Shown here in pieces: positions 31,352-35,288 of a stretch of DNA of 35,288 nt. How positions within the stretch are numbered: position 1 is the stretch's first letter; each line of letters starts with the position of its first letter. The position numbers and the translations under genes are program-made. Origin of the DNA: Mycolicibacterium stellerae (lineage in GTDB: Bacteria; Actinomycetota; Actinomycetes; Mycobacteriales; Mycobacteriaceae); NCBI RefSeq assembly GCF_003719305.1, contig NZ_RARC01000047.1, positions 1-35,288 on the forward strand. The letters run 5' to 3'. The notes under the pieces were generated by a model. That model ran no database searches and was not told the origin of the DNA. It saw only the letters and a program-made list of their open reading frames with translations.

Positions 31352-33063
31352 GGCCGTCCCTTCTTCGCGGCCGCCTTCTTGGCTGGTGCCTTCTTTGCGG
31401 CCGCCTTCTTAGCTGTCTTACCTGTGGTCTTCTTGGCCGCCGCCTTGTTGGCCGTTGCCTTCTTCGCCGTTGCCTTGCTGGTCTTCTTGGCGGCTGTCGC
31501 CTTGGCAGGTGCCGACTTCTTCGCTGGCGCAGCCTTCTTGGCCGTGTTCCTGGTTCGCACGTACGGCCCGATCTTCGGAACCGAGTCGTGCGGCCAGTCT
31601 TTCAGCGTGTCCAAGTAGAGCTGGCGTACCTCGGCGATCCTGTCCGTCAGGTTATCCACGGTCCAGTCGTCGGTGGATATCGGCGGATAGACAACCACGT
31701 CAACGGTGCCTGGGTTGAACGTCGTGGAGTCGCGGGACGAGATGACTTCCGCATTGCGAATGACAATGGGCACGATAGGAATTCCGGCTGACATTGCGAT
31801 GCGGAACGGACCTTTCTTGAACGGCCCGACTTCCGTCGTGTCGAGGCGGGTACCCTCCGGGGCGATCAAGATGGAGAGTCCTTTCTTCGCGTTCTCCTCG
31901 ACTTTCTTCAGCCCCTCGATCGCGGCCTTCGGATTGTCCCGGTCGATGAACGCCGCGTCCATCACCTTGCCGAGCGTGCCGACGATCGGGTCGTTCTCGA
32001 GTTCCTTCTTGCCGACCGAGGTGAAGTTGGTGTCGACGAGCCTGCCCGCGATGACGGGATCGACCTGGTTGCGGTGGTTGAAAATGAACACCGCGGGCCG
32101 CTCTTTGGTCAGGTTCTCCTTGCCAAGCAGGTTGATGTTCACGCCGGTGGCGGTCAGCAGCGACCGGCCGAACGCCGAGGTGAAGAAGTTGACGCCGGTG
32201 CGCCTGTTGCGCGTCAGCAAGCCGAGGCCGACTGCGCCTGCGGCGATGGGCACCAACGAGGCCACGCCTGCAACGGTACGCAGCTGGGATACCGGGTTGC
32301 TCCCGCTGCGACTGCTGAAGCGCAGCACGGGCCAACCCCGTTTGGCCGCAACGGCGGCCAGCTTGCCCGCCGGATTCGTGGGCCGCGGGTTGCCGACCAG
32401 ATACATCAGCGCGACGTCCTCGTCGCCGTCGGCATAGAAGTAGCTCTTGGACAGATCGACGCCGTTTTCAGCGGCGAAGGCCTGCACCGCCCTGGCCTTG
32501 CCAGGACCCCAGATGATCGGCGTCTTCACCTCACCGGTGATCAGTCCGTCGTCGTCGGTCTCGAACATGTTGCTCAGTACGTTCTTGATTCCGAGGAAGC
32601 GCGCCACCGGTTCCACCTGAACGGTCAGCGCCGATGAGCTGAGCACCACGGTGTGGCCGCGCTCCATGTGAGCGCGAACCAGATCGCGCATCTCCGGGTA
32701 GATGCGTCCGATGATCTTCTGCATGAAAAGCCGCTCGGCGAGTTCGTCGATGTCGCCGAGGGAGCTGCCACGCAACATGCGGGCGCCCTTGCCGATGAGG
32801 TCCTCGAACTCCGACCGGCCCAGCTGGTGGTTGAGGCCGGCCTGCACCATGCCGATGAACTCGCCCACGCCCATCTGACCGCGCCGCAACCGATCCCGGG
32901 TCATGATGACGCCGGTGAAGCCGGCGACCAGGGTGCCGTCCAGGTCGAAGAACGCGCCGACCTTGGGACCCGCCGGGCTGGCCTGGATCTCGGCGACCGA
33001 GCCGGGTAACCGCATGGGTCGCCGATTGGCGCGTCGTGTCGTCTGGTCGTCTGCCGATGTCAT
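31348..33063 (-). CDS. plsC: bifunctional HAD phosphatase / 1-acylglycerol-3-phosphate acyltransferase with Lys/Ala-rich tail
   Basis: A 571-residue two-domain protein. The N-terminal domain is a SerB-like HAD hydrolase: FFDLDGTLV (Asp40, Asp42) and the later YADGDEDVALM. A hydrophobic segment (VASLVPIAAGAVGLGLL) follows, then a PlsC acyltransferase with NHRNQVD (HX4D, about 329) and IAPEGTR (about 404). The last ~65 residues are Lys/Ala/Thr repeats (AKKAPAKKAAAKK type) like the tails of mycobacterial HupB. It would acylate lysophosphatidic acid; the HAD substrate is unknown. Start: ATG 33063 overlaps the WS/DGAT stop as ATGA, which rules out the longer frame from 33186. Its own stop overlaps plsB2. 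It is homologous to Rv2483c. Confidence 0.93.
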   Translation of the reverse strand: MTSADDQTTRRANRRPMRLPGSVAEIQASPAGPKVGAFFDLDGTLVAGFTGVIMTRDRLRRGQMGVGEFIGMVQAGLNHQLGRSEFEDLIGKGARMLRGSSLGDIDELAERLFMQKIIGRIYPEMRDLVRAHMERGHTVVLSSSALTVQVEPVARFLGIKNVLSNMFETDDDGLITGEVKTPIIWGPGKARAVQAFAAENGVDLSKSYFYADGDEDVALMYLVGNPRPTNPAGKLAAVAAKRGWPVLRFSSRSGSNPVSQLRTVAGVASLVPIAAGAVGLGLLTRNRRTGVNFFTSAFGRSLLTATGVNINLLGKENLTKERPAVFIFNHRNQVDPVIAGRLVDTNFTSVGKKELENDPIVGTLGKVMDAAFIDRDNPKAAIEGLKKVEENAKKGLSILIAPEGTRLDTTEVGPFKKGPFRIAMSAGIPIVPIVIRNAEVISSRDSTTFNPGTVDVVVYPPISTDDWTVDNLTDRIAEVRQLYLDTLKDWPHDSVPKIGPYVRTRNTAKKAAPAKKSAPAKATAAKKTSKATAKKATANKAAAKKTTGKTAKKAAAKKAPAKKAAAKKGRP

Positions 33064-34544
33064 AGGGCGCTTTTCCCGTTCAGTGATGGAGGGCTCGTCG
33101 TGTCGGCATCGGGGCTGAATGACGCAGGGATGGCACGCCCTTCGCCGCCGAGGGCGAGCACTTCGTCGAATCCCTTTTGCAGGCACGTGGCGAAGAAGTT
33201 GCCGTCCGTCACCGCCGCCCGGTCGTAGCGTGCGGTGACAGTGACATAGCCGGCCCGCGACACCAACACAACCATCATCGCCACCCCGGGCAGCGGACCA
33301 AGTCCGTACTGCCGGAGGATCTTCGCGCCCGCGATGAACGTGTCCCCGGCATAGACCGGCACGTTGCTCGCCTGCACATCGGAGTTGACCACCGAACCGG
33401 CCATCGACTCGAGCACCGTGTCCGGCAACAGGCTGAGCACAGGCGCGATGACGCCCATCATGTTCACGGCCCGCTCGTCTCGCTTGCGCGTCATCTGCGA
33501 GCGAATGCTCTTGATCCGCTTCTCGGGGTCGACGATGCCGATGGGCGCGGCGAGGTTCACCCCGGCGAACCGGTTACCGCCTGCGGGATCGTTGTCGGAT
33601 CGCATGTTGACCGGAATCGCCATCGGCAATGTGTCGATCGGCACGCCCATGTGTTCGTGGTAAAGCCTCAGTGCGCCGCACAGTCCGGCCAGGTAGGCGT
33701 CGTTGATCGAGCCTTCGGCTGCCTTCGCGGCCCTGTGCAGGTCACCGAACACAATGTCGATCGCATCGCTACGCGACGAGAGGCTTCGCCGTCGCAGCAC
33801 CGGCGACGGCTCGGCGGCCGGTCCCATCACCCTTGCGCTCGACATTGCGTAGTCCACGGCGCTGCCGACCGACGAGACCGGGTCGCGTATCACCTGACCG
33901 ACCGCCTGCGCAGCACCGTATATCGCTTCACGAACCCCGCTTGCTATCGCCCCGGGGAGCCGGTTGAACCCTTGCCGCATAAGGTCATTCGGCGACAGGT
34001 CTTGCGGTATGGGCAGCGGTGGAGCGCCTTGCGAAGGCGGGTCGCGCTCGAGATCGTAGATGTTGGCGAACATCTCGACGCCGCCGACACCATCGGTGAC
34101 GGCGTGGCTCAGATGCACCATCATGGCGGCCCTGCCGCCTGCCAGTCCCTCGACGAGGGTGGCCGTCCACAGGGGGCGCGAGATGTCGAGCGGTGACTGC
34201 AGGGCGACCTCGGCAAGATCCATCACCTCGCGCAGGGTGCCGGGTTCGGAGACCCGGAGCCGACGCACATGGAAGTCGAGGTTGAAATCCGGGTCGACGA
34301 CCCATCGCGCCGGCGCAGTCGGCAGCGTGGGCATCACCACCTTCTGTCGCAGCCGCAACACCTTCCGCGACGCGTTCTCAAACCGCGTCCGGAAGCGATC
34401 CCACTCGGGGGCGGTGTCGAGAATCTCGAGCGTCATGATCCCCGACCGCGTGCGCGGGTTGGCTTCGCCGCGATGCAGTATCAGGTCGACGGGACTGAGT
34501 TCCTCGGGAGGTCCGGCCGCACCCGGTACCAGTGCGTCGCTCAT
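33060..34544 (-). CDS. wax ester synthase/diacylglycerol acyltransferase (WS/DGAT) family, Rv2484c homologue
   Basis: A 494-residue acyl-CoA:diacylglycerol (or alcohol) acyltransferase-like protein, the storage-lipid end of the glycerolipid pathway. ELSPVDLILHRGE is the family N-terminus. The HHxxxDG active-site motif appears as S146-H147-AVT-D151-G152, keeping the second, catalytic His but not the first. A long central PPLPIPQ linker and a C-terminal domain with NLAAPIGIVDP and VVLVSRAGY-type strands follow. Length matches Rv2484c (491, from memory). Start: ATG 34544 with a weak GGTGG 8 bases upstream; a GTG at 34598 would add a poorly conserved extension. It is the first gene of the plsC-plsB2 operon. 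Confidence 0.9.
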   Translation of the reverse strand: MSDALVPGAAGPPEELSPVDLILHRGEANPRTRSGIMTLEILDTAPEWDRFRTRFENASRKVLRLRQKVVMPTLPTAPARWVVDPDFNLDFHVRRLRVSEPGTLREVMDLAEVALQSPLDISRPLWTATLVEGLAGGRAAMMVHLSHAVTDGVGGVEMFANIYDLERDPPSQGAPPLPIPQDLSPNDLMRQGFNRLPGAIASGVREAIYGAAQAVGQVIRDPVSSVGSAVDYAMSSARVMGPAAEPSPVLRRRSLSSRSDAIDIVFGDLHRAAKAAEGSINDAYLAGLCGALRLYHEHMGVPIDTLPMAIPVNMRSDNDPAGGNRFAGVNLAAPIGIVDPEKRIKSIRSQMTRKRDERAVNMMGVIAPVLSLLPDTVLESMAGSVVNSDVQASNVPVYAGDTFIAGAKILRQYGLGPLPGVAMMVVLVSRAGYVTVTARYDRAAVTDGNFFATCLQKGFDEVLALGGEGRAIPASFSPDADTTSPPSLNGKSAL

Positions 34545-34899
34545 GGCTGCGGCCACCCTGCCATTGTTGCTGCTCCTCCGATAAGCTCCCACATTCACCT
34601 ACCCACGCTAGTCCGCCATAACTCGCAGTGACGTGCCTTTCGGGGCTATCTAGAGGCGGTCGCCGCAACGGTCGAAAGCGACTCGTGCGGGGTCCCCAGA
34701 TACACGTTCGCGGCGGTTGGCGAAGAACTGCAGGCTTCAACTCGCGTTATGTGCCGTGTTCCGCGGGCCCGGTGAGGAAGCGGTCGCCTGTCTCAGGACA
34801 ATGGAATACGCCAGCCGCATACGCGACAAGATCGACAGCGATTCACGGCTGATGACGACGCGTCTATCGGTCTGTGAGCTCGGTTAAAGTGAGTGCGCT
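34545..34899. other. 355-bp intergenic region without a convincing gene
   Basis: It lies between the WS/DGAT start and the tRNA. Open frames here are short, Arg/Ser-rich and have no ribosome site. It must contain the lipid-operon promoter (leftward) and the tRNA promoter (rightward). A TAAAGT at 34885-34890 fits a -10 box starting transcription a few bases before the tRNA, but no good -35 is seen. Nothing else recognised. Confidence 0.6.
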
Positions 34900-34972
34900 G
34901 CCCCCGTAGCTCAGTGGATAGAGCAACCGCCTTCTAAGCGGTTGGCCGCAGGTTCGAGTCCTGCCGGGGGCG
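34900..34972 (+). tRNA. tRNA-Arg, anticodon UCU
   Basis: A full cloverleaf folds: acceptor GCCCCCG (34900-34906) with CGGGGGC (34965-34971), D stem GCTC/GAGC, anticodon stem ACCGC/GCGGT around CTTCTAA, and T stem GCAGG/CCTGC with TTCGAGT. The anticodon TCT is at 34933-34935 and reads AGA (and AGG by wobble), both rare codons in this GC-rich DNA. Discriminator G; the 3' CCA is not encoded. A possible weak terminator follows at 35001. Confidence 0.96.
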
Positions 34973-35000
34973 CTGCGTGACTGTGTTTCGGCTGATTCTT

Positions 35001-35021
35001 GACCGTTGGTTCGGTCCTTTT
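35001..35021 (+). terminator. weak intrinsic terminator candidate after tRNA-Arg
   Basis: GACCG (35001-35005) and CGGTC (35012-35016) form a 5-base stem with a 6-base loop, followed by CTTTT. It lies 28 bases after the tRNA and just before the convergent end of pdxS. The stem and T-run are short, so support is modest. Confidence 0.4.
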
Positions 35022-35022
35022 G

Positions 35023-35288
35023 TCACCATCCCCGCAGAGCGAGCCGGTGCGGGGCGGCGATGTCTTCGACGTTGATGCCCACCATGGCCTCCCCCAACCC
35101 GCGCGACACCTTGGCCAGCACGTCAGGATCGTCATAGAAAGTGGTGGCCTTGACGATCGCGGCAGCCCGCGACGCCGGATCACCAGACTTGAAGATCCCC
35201 GAACCCACGAACACCCCCTCAGCACCCAGCTGCATCATCATCGCCGCATCAGCCGGGGTAGCGATGCCACCGGCAGTGAACATCGTCA
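35023..35288 (-). CDS. pdxS: PdxS subunit of pyridoxal 5'-phosphate synthase, C-terminal part (5' end outside window)
   Basis: About 88 C-terminal residues of the PLP synthase lyase subunit, which with the glutaminase PdxT makes vitamin B6 from ribose-5-phosphate, glyceraldehyde-3-phosphate and glutamine. The phosphate-binding GAEGVFVGSGIFKS is unmistakable, preceded by AGGIATPADAA and followed by LAKVSRGLGEAMVGIN and the ending LRGW. The frame continues past the window edge, so the internal ATG at 35283 is not the true start. It converges on the tRNA. In M. tuberculosis this gene is Rv2606c, far from Rv2484c. Confidence 0.96.
   Translation of the reverse strand, partial: TMFTAGGIATPADAAMMMQLGAEGVFVGSGIFKSGDPASRAAAIVKATTFYDDPDVLAKVSRGLGEAMVGINVEDIAAPHRLALRGW

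Noticed and set aside
34628..34852. Small plus-strand open frame before the tRNA
   Set aside because: Arg/Ser-rich, no ribosome site or motif, and it covers the region where promoters are expected.
34900..35022. Prophage or integrative element attached at the tRNA
   Set aside because: No integrase, excisionase or direct repeat of the tRNA 3' end is visible inside the window.

Overview
The window is high-GC actinobacterial DNA and almost certainly comes from the Mycobacteriaceae. From memory, its backbone follows the Mycobacterium tuberculosis order Rv2464c to Rv2484c: nei, rpiB, the DsbA-like Rv2466c, pepN, Rv2468c, the HNH protein Rv2469c, glbO, aglA, Rv2474c, Rv2475c, gdh, ettA, ssbB, plsB2, plsC and a WS/DGAT acyltransferase. 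No database was searched. Family calls rest on motifs and remembered homologues.

Layout. 1-2126: the tail of a glycine-rich protein, a small putative zinc-binding protein and a CPA1 Na+/H+ antiporter. 2259-3542: the coupled pair rpiB-nei. 3673-8951: an accessory block between rpiB and the Rv2466c homologue, which are neighbours in M. tuberculosis. It holds (a) a type VII secretion toxin/immunity-like cassette: an EspC-like partner, a frameshifted WXG-type polymorphic toxin, and an immunity candidate made of two tandem copies of one domain; and (b) a tightly overlapping nucleobase operon: NCS1 permease, yeast FCY1-type cytosine deaminase, and a 2-oxoglutarate/Fe(II) dioxygenase. 9028-16311: conserved core genes, with a good SigH-type promoter in front of the Rv2466c homologue. 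16338-17453: an AbiEi/DUF559-type gene bracketed by two copies of a palindromic terminator-like repeat; a third copy follows nei.

17463-25703: a leftward run ssbB, ettA, gdh (NAD-dependent glutamate dehydrogenase), a hot-dog thioesterase and the Rv2474c homologue, the last three joined by 4-base stop/start overlaps. 25850-26248: a free-standing AtzF C-terminal-like domain, convergent with the next operon. 26245-34544: a leftward glycerolipid operon (WS/DGAT acyltransferase, plsC, plsB2) running on into a CopD-CtaG fusion membrane protein and a methyltransferase. 34900-34972: tRNA-Arg(UCU). The window ends inside pdxS, which lies elsewhere (Rv2606c) in M. tuberculosis, so the tRNA marks a synteny break.

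The most interesting systems are the toxin/immunity cassette at 3673-6088 and the permease-deaminase-dioxygenase operon at 6146-8951, which could form a pyrimidine (cytosine/5-methylcytosine to oxidised thymine) salvage route.
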